Positions 6,881-15,224 of a DNA stretch of 24,957 nucleotides are shown here, piece by piece. A program made the translations under genes and the position numbers. The stretch spans positions 1 to 24,957 of the forward strand of contig CAYFNI010000026.1 of assembly GCA_964344495.1 (NCBI GenBank). The letters run 5' to 3'. The first letter of the stretch is position 1, and every line of letters begins with the position of its first letter. Source of the stretch: UBA6136 sp964344495 (GTDB taxonomy: Bacteria > Pseudomonadota > Gammaproteobacteria > Methylococcales > Methylococcaceae). The notes under the pieces were generated by a model. That model saw nothing but the letters and a program-made list of their open reading frames with translations, made no database searches and was not told the origin of the DNA.

Positions 6881-9800
6881 ATGCCCCGCTTGCCCCCGGC
6901 TTTTCAGCAACTGGCCCGACAGCTGCACCGTCTCTGGGTGGTTGGCGTCCTGTTCGGCCTGTATGCGCTGGCGGGAGCCTGGTGGCTGCCGCAGCAGGCA
7001 CAGCGGGTCTGGCTGCCGGCGCTGGCGCAGAAAGCCGGTCTGACGATCACGGCCCGGGCGCTGCGCTTCGATCCCTTTGCGGTGGGCGTCACGCTCGACG
7101 GTCTGTCGGTGACCGATGCCGCGGGGCAGCCGGTACTGGCCCTGGACGGCGCGCGGATGGGTCTGCGCCTGCTCGACTCCCTGCGTCAGGGTCGGCCCAG
7201 CATCGGGCTGGAACTCGACCAGCCCCGCGTGCGACTGGCCCGGGGCGACGACGGTCAGTGGCGCCTCAGCGGCGTCGCGCCGGGCGTGTTCAGCCCGACC
7301 GGCGAAGGGGCTTCCCCGGTCGTCATCAGCCACCTGTCGCTGCACGGGGGCGTGCTGGAGTGGACCGACGCGCAGGACACGCCGGCCATACTGCACCACA
7401 TCGGCGGCCTGAGGGTGTCGGTCAGCGATGCCCGCGCCGGTGCGGTGATGCCGGTCCGGCTGGCGCAGGAGGGAACCGCCGGCGAATCGCTCCGGCTTGA
7501 GGGCGAGGTAGCGCTGCATCCTCTCACGTTCACGCTGTCGCTGAAGGCCCGGCAGGCGGCGCTGGTGCCGTGGTTGCGGCTGCTCAAGCCCGCCATGGAA
7601 TGGCAGGTGACGGAAGGCCGGCTCGATGCCGACGGGCAACTCCACTTTCAGGGCGAAGGGCTGCACGGCCTGTCGCTGCGAGCGAATGCCCTGCAATTGA
7701 GCGGGCTGCATATCCACGACCGCCGCGACGCCAACCGCGCGTATCGGGTCGGCCGCCTGGGGCTGATGGAGGTGTTGCTGCAGCTCGGCGGCGACCTGTC
7801 GATCGGGCGGGTGGAGGCCGAGGCATTGGGAACTCCCACCCTGCATGTCGGCCGCTTGATGGGCGAAACGGTCCACTCGCCCGCCGGCGAGGCGGGGCTC
7901 ACGCTGGAGCGCCTGACGCTGGCCGATGTCCGCCATGAGCAATTCAGTGCGCCGGGCATAGATGCACGGCGGCTCGCGTTCGACGATGCCACGCGTCAGA
8001 TTCACATGGCCACCTTGGTCTTGCCACAGATCGGGACGGGCTGGGGGCATCTCGACGCAGTCCGCGCCGAGGCACTGATTTACGAACTGAACGAGCGCCG
8101 GGTTCTGCTGGCGCGGGCTTCTGCGGAACGGGCGATGGGCGCCTGGGGACAGCTCGATGCGCCAACCGTACAGGGGCTGACCTATTCAGCCACCGCGCAC
8201 CGTGTCGAGCTGGCCGAGTGTGTTGCCACCGCCCTGCGGCTGGACGGAAAAGCGGCGCCACGTCTCACGACCGGCGCCCTGCAGGCGATGCAACTGCAGC
8301 ATGCGCTGGCCGAGCACCGGATCAGCGTGGCCAGCGGCAGTCTGACCGATCTCGTCAGCCCGGAGGTCAAAGCCGCGCGGCTGGAGATCGAGGCGCTGCA
8401 GCTGGAGGTGGCGCAACAGCGGTTTCAGGTCCGACGGGCCCGCCTGTCGGATGCCGCGGCCACCGGCGCTATCGAGCCGCTGGCCGCCAGCGGGGCCGAG
8501 CCACCCACGCTGGCGCCGCTCCCCGCCGAGGTCGGCTCGCGGGAGCCGGATCCCTACGAGCCCCGCCAGGCGCGGATCGGCACCGTGCAGCTGGAGGAAG
8601 CCCGCGGCGCACTGGGCGCCCGCGTCCTGAGTGCCCGCCTGATCAGCTCCGACAATGCGCAGCTCGACATCCTGCGACGCAAGGATCAGTCGCTCGACAT
8701 CCGCGGCTTGCCGGCCCTGATGGCCAAGCGCACGGTGCTGGCCGGGCCGCGCGAGCACTGGCATCTGGAGGTCGACGCGTTCCTGCTCGACCACTACTCG
8801 GTCAACGTCTTCGATGAAACCACCGAGCCGCCGGTACGGTTACGCTTCAACGAACTGACGCTGAAGTCCAGCGACATCACTTCGGAACCGAACAACGACA
8901 CGGAATTCCGGCTGCAGACCCAGATCGGCAGCAGCAGCCGCTTCGAGGCCGAGGGCCGCCTGCAACTGCAGCCGTTGCGGGCCAGTTTTCGTTTTGGTCT
9001 CGACAAATTGCGCCTGCGCAGCCTCGAGCCCTATGTCCGCTCACTGACCAACGTCGACCTGAAACAGGGACGGCTCAGCCTGTGGGGCGATGTCATCGCG
9101 CGCGAGGATGCGGGTCTGCGGGTCGATTACGACGGCGGGGCCGAGGTGCTGGAGTTCGAGGCCGACGATCGGGTTTCGCACCAGCCGGTGTTGAAGTGGG
9201 ATTTGCTCAAATTCGACGGGCTGTCGATGAGCAATCGGCCGAACCGGTTCGTGACCCGGGTGCTGACCGCCGAGCAACCCTATGCCCGGGTGGCGCTGGA
9301 TGAGAAGCGGCAATTGAATCTGCTCGCCGAGCTGGAGCCGCCCAGTCAGGCGGCCATCCCGGAATCCATCCAGCGATTGCAGGTCGAGGAAACGCCGGTG
9401 CATCAGCTGCCGTCGGCGTCCATCGGGCTGCTGCGCGTCAAGGAGGGCGTGGTCGATTTCAGCGACCGCAGCATGACGCCGGGGTTCGCGTCGGAAATCC
9501 GCCGCTTCGACGGGACCGTCAGCGGCCTGTCCTCGCGGGCCGATGCGATGGCCCATCTGGTGCTGGACGGACGCATCAACGGCAACTCGCCGGCGCAGGT
9601 CTTCGGCGAGCTTGATCCGATGGACTATCGCGACCATACCGACGTGACCATGCACTTCAATGGCCTCAACCTGACCTCGTTTTCGGCCTATTCCGGCCGC
9701 TTCGGCGGCTACCGGATCGAGCGGGGCAAGCTCGACATGGATTTGCGCTATCTGCTCATCAATGACCAGCTGGAGGTGGAGAACCGGGCCGTGCTCGACA

Positions 9801-10612
9801 AGCTGACGCTGGGTGACCGGGTCGACGATTCCGGCTCGTGGCTGGTCGATCTGGCCATCGCCATTCTCAAGAACGGTGACGGGCGGATCGACATCGACCT
9901 GCCGGTCTACGGTGACCTCAGCAACCCGCAATTCAGCCTCTGGTCCCTGTACCGCGATGCCTTCACCAGTCTGCTGACCAAGTTCTACTATGCCCCGGCC
10001 AGTCTGGTGGACGAAGTGGTGAACGGCGAGGAGCTGACCCGCTATGACATCCCGTTCGAACCGGGCGAGCGTGAATTGTCCGAAAGCGCGACCGAGGCGC
10101 TGAAATACGTGGCAGCGTCCATGGACACGCGCCCCGCCGCTACCCTCGACATCGAAGGCGTGGCTGATCCCCGCCAGGACAAGCGGGCGCTGGCCCGCGC
10201 CGCCCTGGGGGAGGAGCTGAAACGGGCCCGGCGCGAAGAACTGCGGGCGCAGGGGATTCGCCTTCACGGCGCCCCGGTGCCGGAATTGAGCGACGAGGAT
10301 TACCGGCGCCTGTTCACCGCCTATTATCGGCAGCAACACCCGTACGCTGCCGAATGGCGCAGCACGGACGCCCGGCCGCTCGCCAGCCTGAGCGGCCGGG
10401 CATTCGATCTGGCCCAGGCGCGGGTACTCGACGAATGGCCGATTGATGAAACCACCCTGCGCGCACTGGGAATGAATCGGGCCGAAAGCATCCGCGGCTT
10501 CCTGATCGAAAAGGAAGGCATTTCCGACCAGCGGCTGTTTTTGCGCGATGTGAAGTTGAATGATTTTGCCGCCGGTACCATCCGCGCGCAGCTGGCCTTG
10601 GGGCGTGACTGA
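6881..10612 (+). CDS. Large DUF748 / AsmA-like envelope protein
   Basis: A 1243-residue protein with a single N-terminal signal-anchor (about 18-36, VVGVLFGLYALAGAWWL), so the bulk should lie in the periplasm. Mid-to-late sequence carries the DUF748 hallmarks: LRFGLDKLRL-like repeats with SLEPYV near 700, the FSAYSGRFGGYRIERGKL block, and LTLGDRV followed by LAIAILKNGDGRIDIDLPV and FSLWSLYRDAFTSLLTKF. DUF748 belongs with the AsmA/YhdP/TamB bridge-like lipid-transfer superfamily, whose long beta-groove proteins move phospholipids between membranes or affect outer-membrane assembly; a role like this is inference here. The final 200 residues hold a charged helical stretch (DPRQDKRALARAALGEELKR). 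A single-gene unit with ATG start, divergent from potA; the length is normal for the family. Confidence 0.85.
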   Translation: MPRLPPAFQQLARQLHRLWVVGVLFGLYALAGAWWLPQQAQRVWLPALAQKAGLTITARALRFDPFAVGVTLDGLSVTDAAGQPVLALDGARMGLRLLDSLRQGRPSIGLELDQPRVRLARGDDGQWRLSGVAPGVFSPTGEGASPVVISHLSLHGGVLEWTDAQDTPAILHHIGGLRVSVSDARAGAVMPVRLAQEGTAGESLRLEGEVALHPLTFTLSLKARQAALVPWLRLLKPAMEWQVTEGRLDADGQLHFQGEGLHGLSLRANALQLSGLHIHDRRDANRAYRVGRLGLMEVLLQLGGDLSIGRVEAEALGTPTLHVGRLMGETVHSPAGEAGLTLERLTLADVRHEQFSAPGIDARRLAFDDATRQIHMATLVLPQIGTGWGHLDAVRAEALIYELNERRVLLARASAERAMGAWGQLDAPTVQGLTYSATAHRVELAECVATALRLDGKAAPRLTTGALQAMQLQHALAEHRISVASGSLTDLVSPEVKAARLEIEALQLEVAQQRFQVRRARLSDAAATGAIEPLAASGAEPPTLAPLPAEVGSREPDPYEPRQARIGTVQLEEARGALGARVLSARLISSDNAQLDILRRKDQSLDIRGLPALMAKRTVLAGPREHWHLEVDAFLLDHYSVNVFDETTEPPVRLRFNELTLKSSDITSEPNNDTEFRLQTQIGSSSRFEAEGRLQLQPLRASFRFGLDKLRLRSLEPYVRSLTNVDLKQGRLSLWGDVIAREDAGLRVDYDGGAEVLEFEADDRVSHQPVLKWDLLKFDGLSMSNRPNRFVTRVLTAEQPYARVALDEKRQLNLLAELEPPSQAAIPESIQRLQVEETPVHQLPSASIGLLRVKEGVVDFSDRSMTPGFASEIRRFDGTVSGLSSRADAMAHLVLDGRINGNSPAQVFGELDPMDYRDHTDVTMHFNGLNLTSFSAYSGRFGGYRIERGKLDMDLRYLLINDQLEVENRAVLDKLTLGDRVDDSGSWLVDLAIAILKNGDGRIDIDLPVYGDLSNPQFSLWSLYRDAFTSLLTKFYYAPASLVDEVVNGEELTRYDIPFEPGERELSESATEALKYVAASMDTRPAATLDIEGVADPRQDKRALARAALGEELKRARREELRAQGIRLHGAPVPELSDEDYRRLFTAYYRQQHPYAAEWRSTDARPLASLSGRAFDLAQARVLDEWPIDETTLRALGMNRAESIRGFLIEKEGISDQRLFLRDVKLNDFAAGTIRAQLALGRD

Positions 10613-10630
10613 GGCCGGACGGACGAGCCG

Positions 10631-10648
10631 CTGTCACAGGATTGTCAT
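10631..10648 (+). promoter_or_regulatory. Pho box (PhoB operator) upstream of pstS
   Basis: CTGTCAC-AGGA-TTGTCAT consists of two 7-bp direct repeats with a 4-bp spacer, the exact architecture of the PhoB-binding Pho box (consensus CTGTCAT, AT-rich 4 bp, CTGTCAT/C). Each half differs by at most one base from the consensus. It lies 188 bp before the pstS start, just after the DUF748 gene ends. This predicts induction of pstS under phosphate limitation. The following 11 bases give only a poor third half-site. Confidence 0.75.
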
Positions 10649-10785
10649 CTGGTCTTGGCATCCTGCGCCTAGGGGATTCGGGGGATGACGCATATCGCCC
10701 CCCGCGGCAGCGGGACTTTGCTATCGTATCGCCCGCTTGCCGGCGAGTCCGGGCATCGGCCCCGCCCCATGAATTGATCGCTCAA

Positions 10786-10809
10786 GTCGCCCCGTGCCCT
10801 CAGGGCGAC
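10786..10809 (+). other. Hairpin in the pstS leader
   Basis: GTCGCCC and GGGCGAC form a 7-bp perfect stem with a 10-nt loop, ending 13 nt before the AGGAGAGA ribosome binding site. The pstS leader between Pho box and start codon otherwise shows no clear element. It may stabilise the mRNA or affect translation. Confidence 0.3.
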
Positions 10810-10835
10810 CGGATTCCAACACAGGAGAGAAGTGG

Positions 10836-11894
10836 ATGAATAGCAGACATGTTCTGATCGGCGCCGGCCTGTTGCTGAGCCTCGGCCTGCAGGCCGCCCC
10901 GGCCTCACGCGATGCCATCACCGTGGTCGGATCCTCGACCGTGTACCCGTTCGCAGCCGCAGTCGCCGAGCAATTCGGCAAGGTCGGCAAATTCAAGACG
11001 CCCAAAGTCGAGGCGACCGGCACCGGTGGCGGTATCAAGCTGTTCTGCAGCGGTCTTGGCCCGAATACGCCGGATATCGCCAATGCCTCGCGGGCCATGA
11101 AAAAATCGGAGTTCGAGGCGTGCCAGAAGGCCGGCGTCAAGGACATCGTCGAAGTCAAGGTCGGTTTTGACGGCATCGTGGTGGCCCAGTCCAAAAAGGC
11201 CAAGCACACCCTCAAGCTGACCCGCAAGGAACTGTTCCTCGCGCTGGCCAAGCGGGTGCCGGATCCGAAAAAACCGGACGGCGAAGCCCTGGTCGACAAT
11301 CCCTACAAGACCTGGAAACAGATCAACGCCGAATTGCCCGACATCAAGATCGAGGTGCTCGGTCCGCCCCCGAGCTCCGGTACCCGCGATGCCTTTGCCG
11401 AACTGGCGCTGGAGGGCGGTTGTCAGCAGTTTCCGGCCATCAAGGCCAGGAAGGACAAGGATGAAGCCGGGTTCAAGGCCCTCTGCATGACCGTGCGCGA
11501 GGATGGCGCCTACGTTGAGGCCGGCGAGAACGACAACCTGATCGTGCAGAAGCTGGATGCCAATCCGGATGCGGCCGGCGTATTCGGCTACAGCTACCTT
11601 TCCCTGAACGAGGACCGCCTCCGCGCGGCGCCGGTGGACGGGGTGGCGCCGACCTACGAAGCCATCGCCGATGGCAAATACCCGGTCTCGCGGCCGCTGT
11701 TCATCTATGTCAAGAAAGGGCATGTCGGCGTCATTCCCGGCATCGCGGAGTTTGTCGCTGAATTCACCAGCGACAAGGCATCCGGCGCCGAAGGCTATCT
11801 GACCGACAAGGGCCTGATCGCGCTGCCGGAGGCGGAACGCAAGAAGGTGGCTACCCTCGCCAAGAACCTGACGCCGATGGCGCCGGTCAAGTAG
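10836..11894 (+). CDS. pstS: PstS-family phosphate-binding periplasmic protein
   Basis: A 352-residue substrate-binding protein of the high-affinity phosphate uptake system, exported by a Sec signal (1-21, MNSRHVLIGAGLLLSLGLQA). Phosphate-binding motifs of the family are present: GSSTVYPF (32-39), TGTGGGIK (61-68) and PPSSGTRDAF (178-187). Length and order of motifs match PstS. ATG at 10836 is preceded by AGGAGAGA, deciding the start over the open frame further upstream. No pstC, pstA, pstB or phoU follows: a terminator ends the unit and the next gene is on the other strand, so this is an orphan PstS that must serve a permease encoded elsewhere or act as a separate scavenger or sensor. The Pho box at 10631 predicts PhoB control. 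Confidence 0.88.
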   Translation: MNSRHVLIGAGLLLSLGLQAAPASRDAITVVGSSTVYPFAAAVAEQFGKVGKFKTPKVEATGTGGGIKLFCSGLGPNTPDIANASRAMKKSEFEACQKAGVKDIVEVKVGFDGIVVAQSKKAKHTLKLTRKELFLALAKRVPDPKKPDGEALVDNPYKTWKQINAELPDIKIEVLGPPPSSGTRDAFAELALEGGCQQFPAIKARKDKDEAGFKALCMTVREDGAYVEAGENDNLIVQKLDANPDAAGVFGYSYLSLNEDRLRAAPVDGVAPTYEAIADGKYPVSRPLFIYVKKGHVGVIPGIAEFVAEFTSDKASGAEGYLTDKGLIALPEAERKKVATLAKNLTPMAPVK

Positions 11895-11913
11895 CGGGTC
11901 GACGATCGCAACG

Positions 11914-11946
11914 AGGCGCCCCGGTCCTGGCCGGCGGCGCCTTTTT
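11914..11946 (+). terminator. Rho-independent terminator after pstS
   Basis: AGGCGCC-CCGG and CCGG-(C)-GGCGCCT pair into an 11-bp stem with one bulged base and a 6-nt loop, followed by TTTTT (11942-11946). It begins 20 bp after the pstS stop. It is the clearest intrinsic terminator in the window. Confidence 0.8.
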
Positions 11947-11962
11947 CATGTCCGGCGGGGGC

Positions 11963-13435
11963 TCAGGCCGAAGGCCCGGATTTCAGGCGGGGGGTGAGGC
12001 CATCCAGTCGCAGCAGCAGCCAGCGGTAGAGCAGCCGGCTGGCGACGACTACCAGGCCACTGGCAAGGACCAGCAGCAGCAGTCGGCGGAAGGCGTAGTC
12101 GACCACGGCTTCGCCGCGCGTGCGGGCGATGTCGCTGGCCCGATCCAGTTCGACCGAGAGCTGGCTGAACTGCGCCGGGCTGATGACGGACTGGAAGGTC
12201 TGCAGGGTTTCCGTCAGGCGCTGCGACATGAGGTTGATTTCGTGCGCGGTGGTGGCGTAATCCTTGATGTCGAACGGCGGCGACTTCGACGCCGGATCAG
12301 TCGGCCAGGTGCGTAGCTGGGTGAGGACGTCATTGAAGCTCTGCATCGCCTGCTGGGTCGAGCCTGCCATCCGGTCGCCCTGGGCCAGGGTCGTGGCGAA
12401 GCTCTGGGAGAGTGTCAGCAGACCCTGCTGCTCCGACTTGAGATCACGCATGATCTTTTCCCGCTCGGACACGATCAACTGCGGCAGCTGCTCCATCGTG
12501 CGGCTCAGCCGGTCGCCCGCGGCGGCAATTTCCGCCGCATTGGTCAGCAGCCCGGCAGCCTGCGGGGTACTGGACGAGCGCATCGCCAGCAGTTCCATCT
12601 GCCACTCGATCAATTGCGGCATGCGCTGACCCATGAACAGGGCCCGCTCGGCGAACAGGCGGGTTTCGGTCAGCTCGCGGGTGGCCGGATCCAGCCCGGC
12701 CAGCGGATCCAGATCCAGCAGCGCAAAGACGCTGGACGGCAGCGATGACGTTTTGGCCGCGTGGCTGCCCTTGGTGACTTCGTTGACCAGGGCATTGGTG
12801 GCGAAGGCTTCCAGTTCGCCGGTCGGATTGCCGGCGGTATCGCGCCATTTCTTGATCGCCTCGCGCAGTTCGGTCTGCATTTCCGGCTTGAGTACCCGCT
12901 TGGCAATGGTCCAGATGTCATGCTCGCGTGCCTCCAGCGTCTGCATCATCGGTTCGGCGGAAACGCCATAGACCTTGGGCAACCAGTAGTCCTGCACCCG
13001 CCAGCGGGCGGCGCTGGCCAGCACGGTCAGACCGACCAGATTGGCCAGCGCGTTGGAGCCGCTGGCGATGCCATAAATGTCGGAGGCCAGCGCGACCTTG
13101 ATGGTCAGCAGCTCGGCTCGCCGGATCGGCTGACCATCGCGTTGCAGGCTTTCGGCCGCCCGCGAGGTCGAGATGACGAAGTTGTCGGCGAACCGCAGCA
13201 TGTCTTCCTGCAGGTCGACGGGATCGACGGCTTCGGTCTCCAGGCCGCCCGGCAGCACGGCGCTGACGGCCCGGAACGGCAGATCGACGGTGGTTTGCAC
13301 CAGCGAGCAGCCGTCCAGCCCCGACAGGGCGACCGTCATGGCCAGGGCCAGCGGGGTCAGGCTACGGCCGGTCGGCTGAAAAGGCCCTGGCCGATGGGAC
13401 AGGCGTGAGGGTGCGGTGCGCTTGAGGACATCCAT
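11963..13435 (-). CDS. Uncharacterised putative lipoprotein with C-terminal membrane helix
   Basis: I do not recognise this 490-residue protein. An N-terminal signal-like segment (SLTPLALAMTVALSGLDGC, 25-43) ends in a plausible lipobox with Cys43; Asp at -2 is unusual, and Ser at +2 would by E. coli rules send it to the outer membrane. The body is almost wholly helical, with Gln/Glu/Arg/Leu-rich stretches suggesting coiled coil (about 270-420). A strong hydrophobic helix follows near the C-terminus (about 452-475, LLLLVLASGLVVVASRLL), flanked by Arg residues. It could be a periplasm-bridging protein, or an inner-membrane protein anchored at both ends. It begins 34 bp after the histidine kinase stop and is very likely co-transcribed, suggesting a sensory or accessory role. 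No strong ribosome binding site is seen for the ATG. Confidence 0.72.
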   Translation of the reverse strand: MDVLKRTAPSRLSHRPGPFQPTGRSLTPLALAMTVALSGLDGCSLVQTTVDLPFRAVSAVLPGGLETEAVDPVDLQEDMLRFADNFVISTSRAAESLQRDGQPIRRAELLTIKVALASDIYGIASGSNALANLVGLTVLASAARWRVQDYWLPKVYGVSAEPMMQTLEAREHDIWTIAKRVLKPEMQTELREAIKKWRDTAGNPTGELEAFATNALVNEVTKGSHAAKTSSLPSSVFALLDLDPLAGLDPATRELTETRLFAERALFMGQRMPQLIEWQMELLAMRSSSTPQAAGLLTNAAEIAAAGDRLSRTMEQLPQLIVSEREKIMRDLKSEQQGLLTLSQSFATTLAQGDRMAGSTQQAMQSFNDVLTQLRTWPTDPASKSPPFDIKDYATTAHEINLMSQRLTETLQTFQSVISPAQFSQLSVELDRASDIARTRGEAVVDYAFRRLLLLVLASGLVVVASRLLYRWLLLRLDGLTPRLKSGPSA

Positions 13436-13469
13436 GCCGTGATTGTACCCGAGCCGTGCCCGGCCGCGC

Positions 13470-14924
13470 TTAATGGTAGCGGCGCGGAATTCGCAGTCGG
13501 ATACGTGCGCCGTGCAGCGGGCTTGCAGCCAGCGTCAGACTGCCGCCCAGTTCGCGGACGAAGCGCTGCACCATGGCCAATCCCAGTCCGGTCCCCCCCG
13601 GCTTGCCGGTGACGAACGGCCGCACGCCCTGTTGCAGCATGTCGGGGCTGAAGCCGGGGCCGGTGTCGTCGAGGGTCAGGGTGACGAAGTCCTCGCTGTC
13701 TTCGGCCAGGGTGATGCGGATTTCCCCGGGCTGGCGACCGATGGCTTGAGCGGCATTCAGCACCAGATTGAGGAGGCACTGGCGGATCCGGCTTTCCGGC
13801 AGGTGGCAGACGATGCCGTGGGTGGCTTCGACGCAGAGCCGGATGTCCATGGGAATCTGGTAGCGCAGCAGCGCCACCAGATTTTCGACCACCAGGGCCA
13901 GATCGAATTCGTTGACCGGTGCCGGCGTGTGCTTGCTGAGATCCAGCAGTTCGTTCAGCAGTCGCCCCATCCGCTTGAGCTCGTCGATGATCAGGGTGAC
14001 GCGGTGGCTCTGGTCCGGGTCGGTCATTTCCCGGACCAGATTGACGCAGCTCATCTGGATGCCGGCCAGCGGATTGCGTAATTCATGCGCAATGCCGGCC
14101 GCCAGTTCGCCGACGGCCGCCAGCTTTTCGTTGCGGGACAGATCGGTCTGCTGCTCCAGCAACGCGCTGGTGGCGGCTTGCACTTCGGCTTCCAGCGAGG
14201 CGGCGTGGTGGCGCTTTTCTTCTTCCAGCTCAGCCAGATGCCGCACCATGAGGTTGTAACTGTTGAAGACCGGCTTCAGCAGCGGGTCGATTTGCGCTGT
14301 GGCGATCGGGGTGAAGTCTTCCTTGGCCAGCCGCAACAGCAACTGTTGCAGGTCCTTCAGCGGCGCCAGAATGCGGAAGCGCAGGAACAGGCCGACCAGC
14401 AGCAACAAGGTGAGGGCGGTGGCAAAGACCAGCATGATTTCGGTGCGGGTCGACTGGCTGATGTCCTCCAGCATCGCTTCGCGATTCAACGATTCTGCGT
14501 CGATGATGGCGCTGGTGAGGTTCAGTGCCTTGAGCAGCCGGGCCTCCTGTTCTTCCGGCGTGGTGTGGAGGTCGGTGAAATCGCTGATCGAGGCTTGCAG
14601 TTCGTGCAAATGTTTCGGCGTTTCCGGGGCAACGTGGTGATCGTTGCTGCCAAGGCCGATGATTTCGGTCGTCAGCCGGCTCAGGCGTTGCAGGTGCAGC
14701 TCGCGGTTGCCGGTGATGAAGTAATCCGTCAGCGAGGCCTGGATGTCGGTGGCTACACCCTGGATGCGGTGGGCATAGGTGACATAGGAGCGCATGGTTT
14801 CCAGACGCTCGAAATTGCGCCAGATCAGGCCGCCCAGCAGCGCCAGTACCATCAGCAGCAGCGACAGCGCCACCCAGACGCGCAGGTGGGCGTAGCGGTA
14901 GGGAGAGTTAGCCAAGAGGAGCAC
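13470..14924 (-). CDS. Orphan membrane sensor histidine kinase (NtrB/ZraS-like class)
   Basis: A 484-residue inner-membrane sensor kinase. Two membrane helices (about 15-36 and 163-184) bracket a roughly 125-residue periplasmic sensing region, mainly helical and not recognised. A HAMP-like linker (185-235) and a coiled coil lead to the dimerisation helix with phospho-acceptor His280 (AAGIAHELRNPLAG). The ATPase domain has the N-box NLVLNAAQA (386-394), G1 DDTGPGF (419-425) and G2 GGTGLGLAM (443-451). The VGELAAGIAHELRNPL form is typical of kinases such as ZraS, AtoS and NtrB that partner sigma-54 activators. No response regulator is encoded in the window. The start is GTG at 14924; there is no clear ribosome binding site. 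Followed 34 bp later by the unrecognised lipoprotein gene, probably in one transcript. Confidence 0.88.
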   Translation of the reverse strand: MLLLANSPYRYAHLRVWVALSLLLMVLALLGGLIWRNFERLETMRSYVTYAHRIQGVATDIQASLTDYFITGNRELHLQRLSRLTTEIIGLGSNDHHVAPETPKHLHELQASISDFTDLHTTPEEQEARLLKALNLTSAIIDAESLNREAMLEDISQSTRTEIMLVFATALTLLLLVGLFLRFRILAPLKDLQQLLLRLAKEDFTPIATAQIDPLLKPVFNSYNLMVRHLAELEEEKRHHAASLEAEVQAATSALLEQQTDLSRNEKLAAVGELAAGIAHELRNPLAGIQMSCVNLVREMTDPDQSHRVTLIIDELKRMGRLLNELLDLSKHTPAPVNEFDLALVVENLVALLRYQIPMDIRLCVEATHGIVCHLPESRIRQCLLNLVLNAAQAIGRQPGEIRITLAEDSEDFVTLTLDDTGPGFSPDMLQQGVRPFVTGKPGGTGLGLAMVQRFVRELGGSLTLAASPLHGARIRLRIPRRYH

Positions 14925-14947
14925 CCATGACGTGAGCGAGAGCCCGG

Positions 14948-14953
14948 ATTATA
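14948..14953 (-). promoter_or_regulatory. Perfect -10 hexamer upstream of the histidine kinase gene
   Basis: On the minus strand TATAAT occurs 23 bp before the GTG start, matching all six -10 bases in GC-rich surroundings. No recognisable -35 lies at 16-18 bp spacing. It gives the kinase/lipoprotein pair a possible promoter of its own with a very short leader. Confidence 0.4.
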
Positions 14954-14955
14954 GA

Positions 14956-14981
14956 GGGACGGGGTGAATCCCGCCCCGCCC
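14956..14981 (-). terminator. GC-rich hairpin after the RHH-like gene
   Basis: On the minus strand GGG-CGGGG pairs with CCCCG-T-CCC through one bulged base around a 9-nt loop, 15 bp after the stop codon of the small RHH-like gene. It could attenuate read-through from sulP into the kinase gene. There is no T-tract, only CTCTATAAT. Confidence 0.35.
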
Positions 14982-14996
14982 TGTCACCGGGCGTCC

Positions 14997-15206
14997 TCAA
15001 TCCTCGCCGGTGGGGCCGGGGTGATGCTGGCGATAGAACAGCAAGGCCTTTTCGATGACCTCGTACAGCCGCAGATTCTCTTCAGCCGCGATGCGGCGCA
15101 GGACAGCGTCCGCCTCACCGGTCAGCTTCACGTTCAACGGGTGGATGCGTTGGGTGTGGTGGCGCGAGTTCGCGATCCACGAACGGACGGGAATCTTGTC
15201 GCTCAT
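14997..15206 (-). CDS. Small ribbon-helix-helix-like protein
   Basis: A 69-residue protein with a basic N-terminus followed by a short strand (HPLNVKLTGEAD) and two helices (AVLRRIAAEENLRLYEVI, then EKALLFYRQ). That strand-helix-helix pattern is the layout of CopG/Arc-type ribbon-helix-helix DNA-binding domains. It may therefore be a small regulator, or the antitoxin type without a visible toxin partner. The ATG lies 18 bp after the sulP stop on the same strand, so it is probably co-transcribed with the transporter and may regulate it. The fold assignment is by pattern only, and the strand is less polar than in typical CopG proteins. Confidence 0.6.
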   Translation of the reverse strand: MSDKIPVRSWIANSRHHTQRIHPLNVKLTGEADAVLRRIAAEENLRLYEVIEKALLFYRQHHPGPTGED

Positions 15207-15224
15207 GGCCCGGAACCCGCCTTG

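Noticed and set aside
4767..7043. 758-codon open frame antisense to the pot operon
   Set aside because: Low-complexity Gln/Arg/His-rich translation mirroring potA and potB, whose strands encode clear proteins; a GC-rich antisense shadow.
6491..8050. 519-codon minus-strand frame spanning the end of potA and the DUF748 start
   Set aside because: Its right part is antisense to DUF748 and its left part is potA in another frame; not a fusion gene.
14997..15206. Antitoxin of a toxin-antitoxin pair
   Set aside because: No small toxin gene lies on either side: one neighbour is sulP and the other the histidine kinase.
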